Below, piece after piece: positions 1-8,750 of a stretch of 22,659 bases of DNA. Each line of letters opens with the position of its first letter. The first letter of the stretch is position 1. This DNA is from Pelargonium cotyledonis. Taxonomy: Eukaryota > Streptophyta > Magnoliopsida > Geraniales > Geraniaceae. The stretch lies in NCBI GenBank assembly GCA_036897625.1, contig JAYMTA010000975.1, forward strand, positions 1 through 22,659, read 5' to 3'. The notes beneath the pieces were generated by a model. It was not told the origin of the DNA and did no database searches. It was given only the letters and a program-made list of their open reading frames with translations. The position numbers and the translations under genes are program-made.

Positions 1-2
1 TT

Positions 3-6
<4 letters not shown>

Positions 7-36
<30 letters not shown>
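7..36. repeat. (AT)15 microsatellite
   Basis: A perfect run of fifteen AT dinucleotides opens the window. It is simple-sequence DNA with no coding signal around it and is likely to vary in length between individuals. Confidence 0.95.
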
Positions 37-38
<2 letters not shown>

Positions 39-939
39 ACTCTTCTTGTACAAGCCAAAAAGCAAAATATATCACATTTTATTTTATTTTTATAATGTGT
101 TTATACATTAGCATTTTTTTTAATTTCTTCATGATCAACAAATGATATATATGCGTATACATATTGGTGATTCTAAGAATATGATTTTCAAATCAAAATC
201 ATTTCAGGATTGAAGACAACATTAATGGACCCATGAAGTAGTACGATGTTTTAGGCCGCATCCATCGAATCCTATGTTATTAAAACCAGTAAAACATATA
301 TCATGGTGGGGTTTTCTGTATTTGGAATTTATAAAGTTAAGATTGTGATTTTGTTAAAAAGATAATAGTAGTATTACATAATTAACATATCTTTTAGGGG
401 TGAATAAGCCAAATTGGCGCGCACACACAAATTGGCGCGCACACACACATATTCTTTTTTGTGTGCATACCTATAGAGCAATAGTTTTTTTTTTTTTTTT
501 TTTTTTCCGCAACGACACATTATTCGAAATAATAATGTTTTTTACTCTCAAAAGAAAGCGTCACCCTAAATCCTATCCCACAAATTTCATCCCATACCGT
601 CGACAAGAAAGCTCGAACTCGAGATCTTGTAGAAAATTTAAAGTGTTTTAACCACTTGTCTCAAGCATACACAATATGTGCTGCTACATATATGATCCCA
701 ATCGAGTAGATCATGATTATTTTAGTAAATGTCTCAAGGAGAGAAATGGAAAAATAATATGAAATTTCTTTTAAGTTTAAAGCGTATTATACCTTTGTTC
801 CATCAACACATTTTCAGAATAAAAAATCAAGTATTGAATTATGACTTTTAATAGCCGATTTTGAGAAGTAAAGAAACAGAAGAATCGTTTCGACGATAAA
901 AAACATAATAGATAAATATAGACATTGACGAACACATTG
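37..939. other. AT-rich intergenic stretch with no supported gene
   Basis: No reading frame here has coding character on either strand. The 83-residue frame at 400-651 runs through a homopolymer and a short tandem repeat and looks accidental. The only structure seen is an 18-bp tandem repeat at 411-446 and a run of 22 T at 485-506. Part could be intron or 3' sequence of a gene lying to the left, but nothing proves it. Confidence 0.6.
411..446. repeat. Perfect 18-bp tandem repeat (two copies)
   Basis: Two head-to-tail identical 18-bp units at 411-428 and 429-446 each contain ATTGGCGCGC followed by ACACAC. ATTGGCGC fits the E2F consensus WTTSSCSS, so the unit could be a duplicated E2F-type site, but no gene with a clear start lies beside it. 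A slippage product within GC/CA-rich sequence is the simpler reading. Confidence 0.85.
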
Positions 940-1176
940 TCAATATCGAGTGATGCAAAACGGAGTTGGCGAGAGAATTGAGCCGTGAAAACTCGATTCG
1001 GAGATAGAATCGAGATTGACTCCCAAGATGATACAATATCCCTTAAGTTCACACCTGTCTTCATCACTGTATCCACCTATGAATTGAATGAAGGCAATAG
1101 GGACAAATATTGTTAAGGCCAAATTTGAAAAATTAGACAAAAGTAATTTTGGATTTGGTGTTTTTGAAATTTGCAT
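940..1176 (-). CDS. Weak hypothetical ORF, 78 residues, hydrophobic N-terminus
   Basis: An ATG-initiated minus-strand frame of 78 codons starts with a short polar stretch, then a hydrophobic segment at about residues 20-35 (ALTIFVPIAFIQFIGG) that could be a signal anchor. The later part looks less protein-like. A possible splice donor (GACAG followed by GTGTGA) lies inside it, so only the first 35-45 residues might be real, as the first exon of a gene running left. I do not recognise a family and saw no convincing continuation between 1 and 900. It may well be noise. Confidence 0.15.
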   Translation of the reverse strand: MQISKTPNPKLLLSNFSNLALTIFVPIAFIQFIGGYSDEDRCELKGYCIILGVNLDSISESSFHGSILSPTPFCITRY

Positions 1177-1272
1177 GGCAGCTCTAGGAAAAATGAATGG
1201 AGGTTACTGTGAGTGAATGAATGGAAAATAACCTAGAGAGGATGTTTCTTAGTGTGTAGCTTTACAGGTGGA

Positions 1273-1320
1273 CCAATCAAGGGAGGGCTGAGTGGCTGTG
1301 GTAAGAAAATATATATATAA
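1273..1320 (+). promoter_or_regulatory. Promoter-like CCAAT and TATA elements
   Basis: CCAAT at 1273-1277 is followed by TATATATATAA at 1310-1320. A leader-like stretch of about 125 bases comes next, then an ATG in good plant context (GAGCATGGCT) at 1446. The order and spacing suit a plus-strand RNA polymerase II promoter. The only frame behind it is the 39-codon ORF at 1446-1565, so this may be the orphaned promoter of a gene disrupted by the adjacent element, or chance in AT-rich DNA. Confidence 0.3.
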
Positions 1321-1445
1321 AAAGGGAATTTGAATTTGAAAGACAAGAACGAGATCATCAATTTTTAATATATTTGTAAGATTCCAACAGAAGACTCTGT
1401 GTTTCTTTGATCTGTTTTTAGAGTGTTGTTTTTTTTGTGGGGAGC

Positions 1446-1565
1446 ATGGCTTCTGATCGAATGATTCCTACTCAATCTATTACCCATCCTATTTTACATC
1501 TCTCAAATTATTGGCCACTTTCTTGTGAAAGCACACGTCTCCTTTCTCAAATTTGCCTATTCTAA
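1446..1565 (+). CDS. Short ORF of 39 codons downstream of a TATA-like element
   Basis: The frame starts at an ATG with a favourable context and reads MASDRMIPTQ, ending at TAA 1563-1565, ten bases before the left inverted-repeat arm at about 1575. No family is recognised and the composition is unremarkable. It could be a first exon cut off by the transposon-like element, a short peptide ORF, or coincidence. The position next to the promoter-like motifs is the only support. Confidence 0.15.
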   Translation: MASDRMIPTQSITHPILHLSNYWPLSCESTRLLSQICLF

Positions 1566-1574
1566 ATTACTCAT

Positions 1575-1815
1575 TTTTATTGTTTTAACTTTTGTCTTGT
1601 TTCGCTTATGTTTTTGGCTCTTAAAATTTTTGATTTTTTAATTTTAACCCAATTGACCTGCTATAATAAGTGATGAACCGCCACATCAGTGTTGCCGCCA
1701 CGCAAGCCGCCCCGTCACCTGCCACAATAGCTGCCAAAAGACACGAAACAGCATCACAGATAACCAAACTGACCTGTTTGTTTCTTCGAAAAAATGAGCC
1801 TTTATGTTCTGCAAA
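1575..1815 (+). repeat. Left inverted-repeat arm
   Basis: This is the left arm of the inverted pair, about 240 bp. Its inner end reads TTTATGTTCTGCAAA, which in one frame gives AFMFCK after a stop codon. That resembles the start of the B-box fragment in the opposite arm, so the arm appears to include a few bases of B-box-derived sequence before the two arms diverge. Confidence 0.75.
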
Positions 1816-2114
1816 ATTTTAGTGAAATTTACAGTAGCTAGATCTCCAATAAACCCAATAAGATTCAAATTCAGCCCCAATAAAGATTTAAAGTTTCATG
1901 AAACTTCAGCTACCCAATTGAACAAATCTCCAAATTGATAAAATCTTATATCCGTATCAACATCACGTCTCGAATTTGCCCAAATATCACCATCACCATC
2001 ATCATCTTCCTTATCAATTTGCAACAAAACAGAAACCCAAAAAAACAAATCAGCAAAAAAAAAAAAAAAAAAAAAAGTCCTCGAAATAAAAGTTTCGAAT
2101 TTTCTCGAGAAAAT

Positions 2115-2494
2115 TTCACTCCCAAACTTTATAGAACCAATTCAATGCAGAGGAAGGGTCGAGAAAATCCCCCACACACCAACCCAGCAAGGTCTGGAGA
2201 TACTCCGATATGCTACTGGTAGTTGAAATCAGAGAACGTTTCTATGGTATTATTGTTATCTTCGATTCTATGATTTTTGGGACTGTTTTGTGATGCTTAT
2301 GGTTCGTTGGTGCCGGAGAAGGTGGCCAGAAAAGGAGACGATGAAATCGGAGAACTTGACGTCGGTGAGCATGAAGCGATTGTGCTTCTGGGTTTGCTCG
2401 TTGGCTCTGTGTATTTGAATGTTGCATTCATCGCAAAGAACTGTTCTGTCTTCTTTGCAGACCATAAAGTCTCGTTTTTCCGGAGAAACAAACA
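2115..2494 (-). pseudogene. Broken BBX20/21-type B-box zinc-finger gene fragment
   Basis: Read on the minus strand from about 2494, one frame gives EKRDFMVCKEDRTVLCDEC, then an IH-x-AN-x-x-TQKHNRF stretch and TDVKFS. This is the second half of a plant B-box 2 with Cys/Cys/Cys/His/His ligand positions, closest in my memory to BBX20/21. The first Cys pair is absent and would lie in the preceding exon. The frame then shifts (SSSPFLATFSGTNEP in another frame) and meets stops. Further on, 2225-2145 encodes SSISEYLQTLLGWCVGDFLD, matching the conserved SISEYL-x-ETLPGW-x-V-x-DFLD motif of the BBX20/21 C-terminal half. The order is right for one source gene. Frameshifts, stops and the missing B-box 1 show it cannot make a normal protein. 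Confidence 0.7.
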
Positions 2495-2700
2495 GGTCAG
2501 TTGGGTTATTTGTGATGTTGTGACGTGTCCTTTGGCGGCTTGTGTGGCGGGTGATGTGGCGGCTTGTGTGGCTGGAAAGGTAATATGGCGGTTCATTACT
2601 TGTTATAGCAGGTCAGTTGGGTTAAAATTAAAAAACTTGAAACTTTAAGAGTTAAAAGCATAAGCGAAACAAGACAAAGGCGAAAACAATAACAATAAAT
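2454..2700 (-). repeat. Right inverted-repeat arm
   Basis: This is the partner of the left arm, read in reverse complement. It contains imperfect sub-repeats of the CCGCCACACAAGCCGCC type at about 2535-2570. Its inner end passes directly into the B-box fragment. It lies about 240 bp beyond the stop codon of the neighbouring methyltransferase gene, so transcripts of that gene could read into it. Confidence 0.75.
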
Positions 2701-2937
2701 ATCCCTTATATTAATGAATAATGACAACATAACAATATATTTGAGACAAAAAGAAAACAAAATTTGTAGACAGCCCATAACTTGAAACTGAACTAAATGC
2801 ATGAGATTCATGATCTTGTTAGTACACATCCATTCCTTGATTGTGCTTTCATCACATGGCAAAAGCTCGTATTCTCCGGTGAAAGTTGTGGCGAGCAATT
2901 GGGAACACAACTTCACAAATATGCCTCCCTCCTTCAA

Positions 2938-5900
2938 TCATTCTTCGAATCGAGTCTTCTTGTTTGCAGACTTGGCGGCTTTCCTCAAAGCTTCTCTCTT
3001 CTCTTCCCTGCAGGAGTTCACAAAGAATCAACATTGCTTCAGCTATACTCTTTTCCCCAATAATAATAATCCGTATTTATCCACACAAACTCTAGATGTA
3101 ATGTTTTTATGCTACTGTTTTTCCATTAGCCGCTAGAGTTCTTTTACGAAGCAATGCACAGAAATCAAAGGGGTTGAATAAACAAACTTAAAGTCGGCTC
3201 TTTTTTTACCTGGCTCTCCAGATTTCCTCCCTAGGTGGGAATTTTCTCTTCTCCCTCTTCACTTTAGGAGCTGCTTGAGTTTCTTTCTTCCCATCGTCAG
3301 GAGAACTCTTCTTCACGAGGATGCATTCTTTGTTCTGATCTTCTGACAAATGTTTTTTCGATTTCCCCCCATCATGAGTTTTGATGGTGTCGTTCTCATC
3401 CAACCCAGAAGCTTGCTCCACTGTCTCGACTGATTCTACTGTTTCTAGTGGTTCAGAAGCTCCAGAAGGATTCTTGGAGTTGCTCATCTTTTTCAGCTGC
3501 AAGTTGGAAAAATTAACAGAAGACAGAAAACAAGTGAAAGTTAGTTAGCCTTTGCATATAGCATCTATACAATAAGGTAATTAATAAAATGACTCAAACT
3601 TTGAATCAAAGTCATATGATACTCCGTCAAAACAAACTTACTAACAAGATCAGGATACTTATCTGCAAAAGATGTGATGAAAAAAACCTACCTTTGCCAC
3701 AAAAAAACCATCCATGTTGTGAACGTGAGGATAGAAACGCCTCGTCTTTTCCAAGGATGGGTGGAATCGGTGTTCCCTAAACCGAGTAAACCTGGATGAA
3801 AAGAAGTATCAATAAATTGTTGGAAACAAAAAGGTTTTCTTGCAACTGAAGATGACCAGTAGGAAATCCACAATACCCTGGACGCCCAAAGTCAAGTCCA
3901 CATGGTACAAGCTTAACATCCCTCCTCTTAAGTGCATAGTCTATGACAGCTTCATTCTGCAAGATATGCAATTAATATGAGACATTTTGAACAATGGATC
4001 AAAGGCAACCTTAGTCATCTGAGGCGGTGTGCATAAACAAACCTCAGGAATCATTATGGAGCAAGTGGAATAAACAACATAACCCCCAGATTTTGAATTA
4101 GCATCCACCATGTCAATCGCCGCAAGTATCAATTGCTACAAAGAAAAAAGATAAAACCAATAAGAACATATCAAATTTTCATAAAAAGAAACCAAACATG
4201 GAAAAACTTCGTCGTTTTCCCCCAAGTGAAAAAGATATTAAACCTGCTTTAAGTGAAATATATGGAAGGACCATTTTTGTAGATGCCAATGTTAAAGAAA
4301 TACGATGTGCAATTGTGTATTATGTTTCTGCTGCAATATGTAGCATTTTGCAGTTCCATCTATTAGCAAACATGCAATAAGAGCAACTTCTAATACTTCT
4401 AGCATTATTCTGTTTGAACCTCTTGCCCTAGAAGTGCACCTATTGAACGTATATACACTTGATTGTGCTACAATAACTGAACAAAACATACCTTCTGCAA
4501 ATGAGCACATTTCTGTATGTCATCAAGGCTTTTAGAGACTTTGACAGACTCATCTTTAGATATAACCTGCAACATAATTTAGGTCAGAATGCAGTAAATA
4601 ACACAAGAAGATGAAATAGGGAAATAAGCCCACTAGCTTACGCCAGTTCCACTGCAAGGGGCATCCAACAACACTCTATCAGCTGTGTTTAGACCCAAAA
4701 CCTTGGGAAGCTGAAATTGAAAGAACAACCATTTTAGAAGAAAAAAGTGGGAAGAAGGATTTCTAAGCACCACTGATAAAAATCTTCAGCATCACCAGTA
4801 TTTAGCAAGTTCAGTTATGATAGATATAAAATCATATATGCATCTAAACTTTATAAGGATATCTGCATCAGTCAGAAGACGTTTGCCTAGCCGCAAAAGA
4901 CACCTTTACAAGAGTACTAAAAATACTGGTAATGCAGCATCAGGTACATTTGTGCATGATATTTAGTAAGAAACACGGCTAGAAATGGCTAACCTCCCTC
5001 CCATCATAGTTACAAACTATGGTGTTTGTCACTCCCATACGATGCAAATTAGCAGTAAGAGACTTAAGTCTTGGCTCCTTCATCTCATTGGCAAAAATTA
5101 TTCCTGGTTCATTTCCAATTAAAAATTAGGATAAATAAAGGCTTATGTACCAATGCTTTGCTATCACATTATAACAGAACAGAAGAAATAAATTGTCTTG
5201 AATGTCACATTTTCAGAGTGGACATAATCAAAATGGTAACCTCAGCAATGACTCAAATAGTATTGTTATAGGACCAACTAACATGATTGGTCGCAAAAGA
5301 ACTAATGCAAGAGAGAGAAAATGTGCTGTTGATTCTATGATTACTACTTAACATGCCAAGGGCACCACAAGATCAGTCAATAAACAGAAATTTCAACATA
5401 CCACTGTTTTTCATAAGAGCAGCAATATAAGTTGTTTTACCCCCAGGTGCAGCCCTGCAACAGGATAAAAAAAATCACGTCAAGATGCTGAATATTAAGC
5501 TAGTTGTACTAATACTAACTACAACATTTATATGATATACATATGCCTGTACACAACACTTGTACACAGCCAAGATTAAATTATGTCAACCACTAAGGGT
5601 GGCGCAGTTGGTTAATCCAACTATGTGAGTGGGAGGAGGTCTCGGGATCAATCTCCACTCAACATATCCTTGGTGGTGGTGGTGTAAGAGACCACTTTGG
5701 CGTGGTAAAGTGCCAAAAATTCTAGACTAGGGTTAAGAAACATAGTTTCTTTCCTGAACACTATTGGTTCCTTATATATATACCCCTTTAGGCTGTTTCT
5801 ACCCCTATTCTACTCCTGCATTTTATCTTACCAGTAACATTTAGGATGTCATAACTATATGCATGCATCTGTTTAGCTCTACACCCTTCAAATTCAACAC

Positions 5901-7837
5901 AACCACAAAGTTGATATAAAAAAAGAACGGAAATGTAGATACAGCATGCCACATCACTACATCAGTTGCCAAGCAATTTAGTTTCCATGAACTGCAACTA
6001 CCGATCAAACTGAATTTAAATATGAAACAAGAAATCCACATCGGTAAAATAAATATTCAATTTCTGAATAAATAACATTCAGATATTTAAACTACAGCCA
6101 GTGAATGATTACTTACGCCATATCAACAACACGTTCCTTCTCTTGAGGAGCGAGAGCCATCACAGGAAGAAAAGAGCTCGCACTTTGCAGCTGCAAAGAA
6201 GCAAGGCATAAACATTAAGTATGCCACAAATATATGTGACATGCAATTATGCACAAACGATATAATTATAAGCCATTACCATGTAATAACCAGCCATATA
6301 TTCTGGAGTGGCACCAATTGGAACTTGAGAATCATAGACTACTAGACCAACCTGCAATTAGTTTGATGCGGGTCCCCTTAGACACATGATAATACAATAA
6401 ACTTGATAGAAGTAAAAGGACAAAAGAAAATTGTGAAGAGCACACAATCCTTACTTTAGACCATTTGCTTAAAGGGTCTAGGTTTACTCCTCTGTTCAAC
6501 AAAACATCAGCTAAATCTCTTCTTCGTGACTGAATGCAGAAAGAAAACACTTCATTAAGAACTTCAGGAAATGCATAACAAATAAACATATAAGAAAGTC
6601 AGAATGTAAAAGTGAAATTAACCTTCAAAGTATTTGTACGTAAACAAATAGGTCGGGGCTTTTCATAGGCTTCAATAAGTTCCAGAAGTTCAACAGCTGG
6701 AAACATCTGTAGAAGATAATGCAAATTGATCACAAAAAGACTAACAAAACAAGAAAAAAGAAACTAAATTAGAATGCGCACACGCAAAAGAATAAAGTAG
6801 AAAACTACCTCCACCAAAACCCCGATTAGAAACTCGTTGTAGCCATAATATGAACCCAAATCCATCTTAAGCTGCTCCACATAATCCTTCCGTGTTGCCC
6901 CCTCTGCCTTCAAAGCCTTTAAATTTGAAAGCACTCGAACAACTATGAAAGACATTAAAACCAAATTTTAAATGAAATTGAAAATAGTCCATGTGAAGTG
7001 TGAACTAATCTGATATTGTAAGAAAATGATATAACACAGAAAGTTGATGAAAAATTCACTCACTCTCTCTTATCCTCCGTTGAAGATTAGCAAGATCAGG
7101 GGGACCACGTGCCTCTTCTTCAAGTTCCTACGTTTATACAAAGAAACAACAATTAAGATAACATATAACTAACCATTTATTCCAACTAATGATATCTAAA
7201 ACAATAAGAAATATGCATAATGGGCAGTGACAATATACCTCCTTGGTTGGCAATCTGAACTCATCGGACTCTTCTTTAATGTTGAGTTGCAATTCATTTT
7301 CTGCGTCTTCTCTTTCCTTTTCCATTTTATCATCAATAGCTCTAGACTTTCCCTCAATATCAGATTCATCTGAATCTGAATCTGATTCTGATCCCAGTTC
7401 AGAACCTGAATCTGAACCCAAGCCTTTCTCTGCAACTATATAGTAAATAACAATGTAGTCGTTAATGAATAATACAAACAAAAAACAGTTAGTTACAAAG
7501 GACAAAAGTAGAAATCATAAGGCATAGCCCCAAGAAATGTGTTACCTTCATCATCACTTCCTTGAAGGAAATCATCAGTGAAGGGGTCATCTCCATCCGA
7601 AGAAATTTCAGAGCCTGACCCGGATCCTTGTTCTTCTTCATCAAGTCCTTGCTCGTCTTCTTCTTCAGTTGGACTTTCAGAATCATCGGAAAAGTCTTCT
7701 TTTGGGGAAGACTTAGCAGAAAAGAACTCTACTTTTTTTGCTCTTTTAGCAATGGGAAGCTCTTTTTTTTGCTTCTTGCTTGGAGGAGGTTTCTGTGAAA
7801 TTTTACCCTTTTTCTTAACTAGAGCATCACGAGCCAT
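2938..7837 (-). CDS. NOP2: NOP2/OLI2-type 25S rRNA (cytosine-C5)-methyltransferase
   Basis: Seventeen coding exons (minus): 7837-7546, 7435-7239, 7127-7064, 6942-6809, 6706-6623, 6529-6455, 6351-6280, 6190-6117, 5454-5402, 5103-4994, 4710-4642, 4566-4492, 4135-4043, 3956-3877, 3791-3692, 3496-3210, 3007-2938. All introns are GT-AG and phases agree, giving 642 residues (Arabidopsis homologues about 670-680). The N-terminus (about 1-165) is lysine-rich, then Ser/Asp/Glu-rich, as in nucleolar proteins. The RsmB/NOP2/Sun methyltransferase core follows. It shows the SAM-binding motif [11 protein letters not shown] (329-339), the motif IV cysteine in DAPCSGTG (Cys404) and the motif VI cysteine in STCS (Cys458), the two cysteines of this mechanism. 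The basic C-terminal tail ends KKTRFEE. Family members methylate 25S/28S rRNA in the nucleolus and are needed for 60S assembly. Exon 2 could instead begin at 7429, removing two residues. Arabidopsis has two paralogues, so the exact orthologue is not assigned. Confidence 0.95.
3206..3211 (-). other. In-frame stop created at the donor of the last NOP2 intron
   Basis: The penultimate exon ends GCCAG at 3210 and the intron starts GTAAAA. If this intron (3209-3008) is kept, the frame reads AGG then TAA at 3208-3206. The protein would end at residue 620, losing the 22-residue basic tail encoded by the last exon. The tail is supported by phase, by the acceptor CTGCAG at 3008 and by a stop at 2938-2940. 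Confidence 0.75.
5596..5750 (+). mobile_element. tRNA-derived SINE-like insertion in a NOP2 intron
   Basis: Within the 662-bp intron between 6116 and 5455, the plus strand holds TGGCGCAGTTGG (5600-5611), which fits an RNA polymerase III A box and resembles the start of plant elongator tRNA-Met. GGTCTCGGGATCAATCT follows at 5638-5654 as a degenerate B box, with the expected spacing of about 30-40 bp. A tRNA-unrelated body follows, including a GGT run and AGACCACTTTGGCGTGG. It does not fold as a tRNA and has no anticodon arm. The 3' end and target duplications could not be fixed, so the limits are approximate. It lies antisense to the host gene. Confidence 0.6.
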
Positions 7838-7842
7838 TGCAA

Positions 7843-8505
7843 CTGTGAACCCATATATAGATGTGTCAGAGTTGAGGTTTTGTTTAACACGAACATGCAT
7901 AGAGTTGCAGATAAATGTTAAGAGATGTTATATCAGATAATGCTGCAAACAGAAATCTACATAATTCACGGTACAATGGTCAACCGATTCGGTTCTTTCT
8001 TCCCAGCCAAATACAAACGGACAGTTGTAAAGCTCAATCCAGTTGCCCTGGTTTTACTCAATCCAATTCAGATTTGCACACAAACCATCAACTTCAGGTT
8101 TATTCTAAAAAAACGTCATAAATTATGAGGCAGTGAATTCTAGTACATAATCTGTCAAAAAAGAATGGGATCCTATTTCTTCTGGATCCTTCGGTTATAT
8201 CTTGCTGGTATATTGGAAAATTTCAAATTTTTAACCCAACCCAGTAATCAAAATTACGATTAACACTGTAATTATAAAACAATAACGAAAAAAATACTTA
8301 ACTAAGCCTCTCATAGGATACAAAATTAGATTTTTTGGATGATAAGAATTTTATTAACAATTTGATTACAAAATTATAACTCTAGAAACCCAGACCAAGG
8401 AATCAAGACTAAAACATAAACAAGAACGAAATACCATAATTTTACCAAACAGAGCCTCGCTCTACGGAAAGAGAATGATTTAAAAAAAAAATAAAAAAAT
8501 CATAC
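7843..8505 (-). other. NOP2 5' leader intron
   Basis: The minus strand shows a donor TAGAG/GTATGA at 8506/8505 and an acceptor TTCACAG at 7843, five bases before the start codon at 7837. The coding frame also has an in-frame ATG at 7900, but that lies inside this intron. Position, splice signals and AT-rich content support a single leader intron of 663 bp. Leader introns are frequent in plant housekeeping genes. Confidence 0.65.
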
Positions 8506-8700
8506 CTCTAGGATTTGGGGGCGCGGCGTGAATTAGGAAACGCAGGAGTTCCTGTAGGCTCTCTGAGTTGCTCTTCCTTTGTTTTTGTGTTACTGAGCTT
8601 CGAAGTTGAGCTAGGAATTAGGTTTAGGGTCTCTGAGTTGCTGTTCCTCTGTTTTTGTGTGACTGAGCTTCGAAGATGAGCTAGGGTTTAGGTTTAGGGT
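8506..8700 (-). other. NOP2 non-coding leader exon region
   Basis: This relatively GC-rich block lies between the leader-intron donor and the telo-box. It contains no ATG on the minus strand, so an untranslated leader here would carry no upstream start. The transcription start is not determined. Plant telo-boxes usually lie close to it, so it is probably near 8650-8700. Most of the block is made of the 70-bp tandem duplication. Confidence 0.5.
8561..8700. repeat. 70-bp tandem duplication in the NOP2 promoter/leader
   Basis: Units at 8561-8630 and 8631-8700 both start CTCTGAGTTG and end GGTTTAGGGT. They have equal length and about six mismatches (roughly 91% identity). The unit carries the telomere-like AGGTTTAGGG motif, so the duplication also doubled that element, although only the second copy has the full TTAGGGTTT. 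Confidence 0.95.
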
Positions 8701-8702
8701 TT
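8694..8702 (-). promoter_or_regulatory. Telo-box (AAACCCTAA)
   Basis: The plus strand reads TTAGGGTTT, which is AAACCCTAA on the coding strand of NOP2. It sits in a longer CTAGGGTTTAGGTTTAGGG context. In plants this element is a hallmark of ribosomal-protein and ribosome-biogenesis promoters, where it acts with site II elements. Confidence 0.85.
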
Positions 8703-8720
8703 ATTGGAATTGAGAAGCAG

Positions 8721-8750
8721 TGGGCTCTATAGTTGGGCTCGGTTTGGGCC
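8721..8750 (+). promoter_or_regulatory. Three site II (TGGGCY) elements upstream of NOP2
   Basis: TGGGCT at 8721-8726, TGGGCT at 8734-8739 and TGGGCC at 8745-8750 form an evenly spaced cluster 19-56 bp upstream of the telo-box. Site II motifs are bound by TCP transcription factors and, paired with a telo-box, drive growth-linked expression of ribosome-biogenesis genes in Arabidopsis. This fits the methyltransferase downstream on the minus strand. Confidence 0.85.

Larger units (their letters stand above)
1575..2700. mobile_element. Pack-MULE-like element with long inverted repeats and a captured gene fragment
   Basis: The left arm (about 1575-1815, plus strand) matches the reverse complement of the right arm (about 2454-2700) with small gaps, roughly 80% by eye. 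Shared blocks include GTCTTGTTTCGCTTATG, GACCTGCTATAA, ATGAACCGCCA, GACCTGTTTGTTTCT and CTTTATG. Each arm also holds an internal direct repeat around AACTGACCTG, about 110 bp apart. The spacer holds a broken B-box gene fragment on the minus strand and a run of 22 A at 2055-2076. Long terminal inverted repeats around a host gene fragment are typical of Pack-MULEs. I found no 8-11 bp target duplication and no transposase, and the outer ends are uncertain by 10-20 bp. Two separate insertions in opposite orientation remain possible. Confidence 0.5.

Noticed and set aside
2277..2648. 123-residue plus-strand ORF with repeated CVAG/AACV stretches
   Set aside because: It crosses the B-box fragment and an inverted-repeat arm on the opposite strand. 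Its periodicity comes from the GCCGCCACA sub-repeats.
5596..5670. Possible tRNA gene
   Set aside because: A and B boxes are present, but no cloverleaf, anticodon loop or paired acceptor stem can be formed, so a SINE is the better explanation.
7578..7940. Serine-rich plus-strand ORF of 120 residues
   Set aside because: It is the antisense shadow of the acidic and lysine-rich first coding exon of NOP2, and its Ser runs are the complement of Asp/Glu codons.
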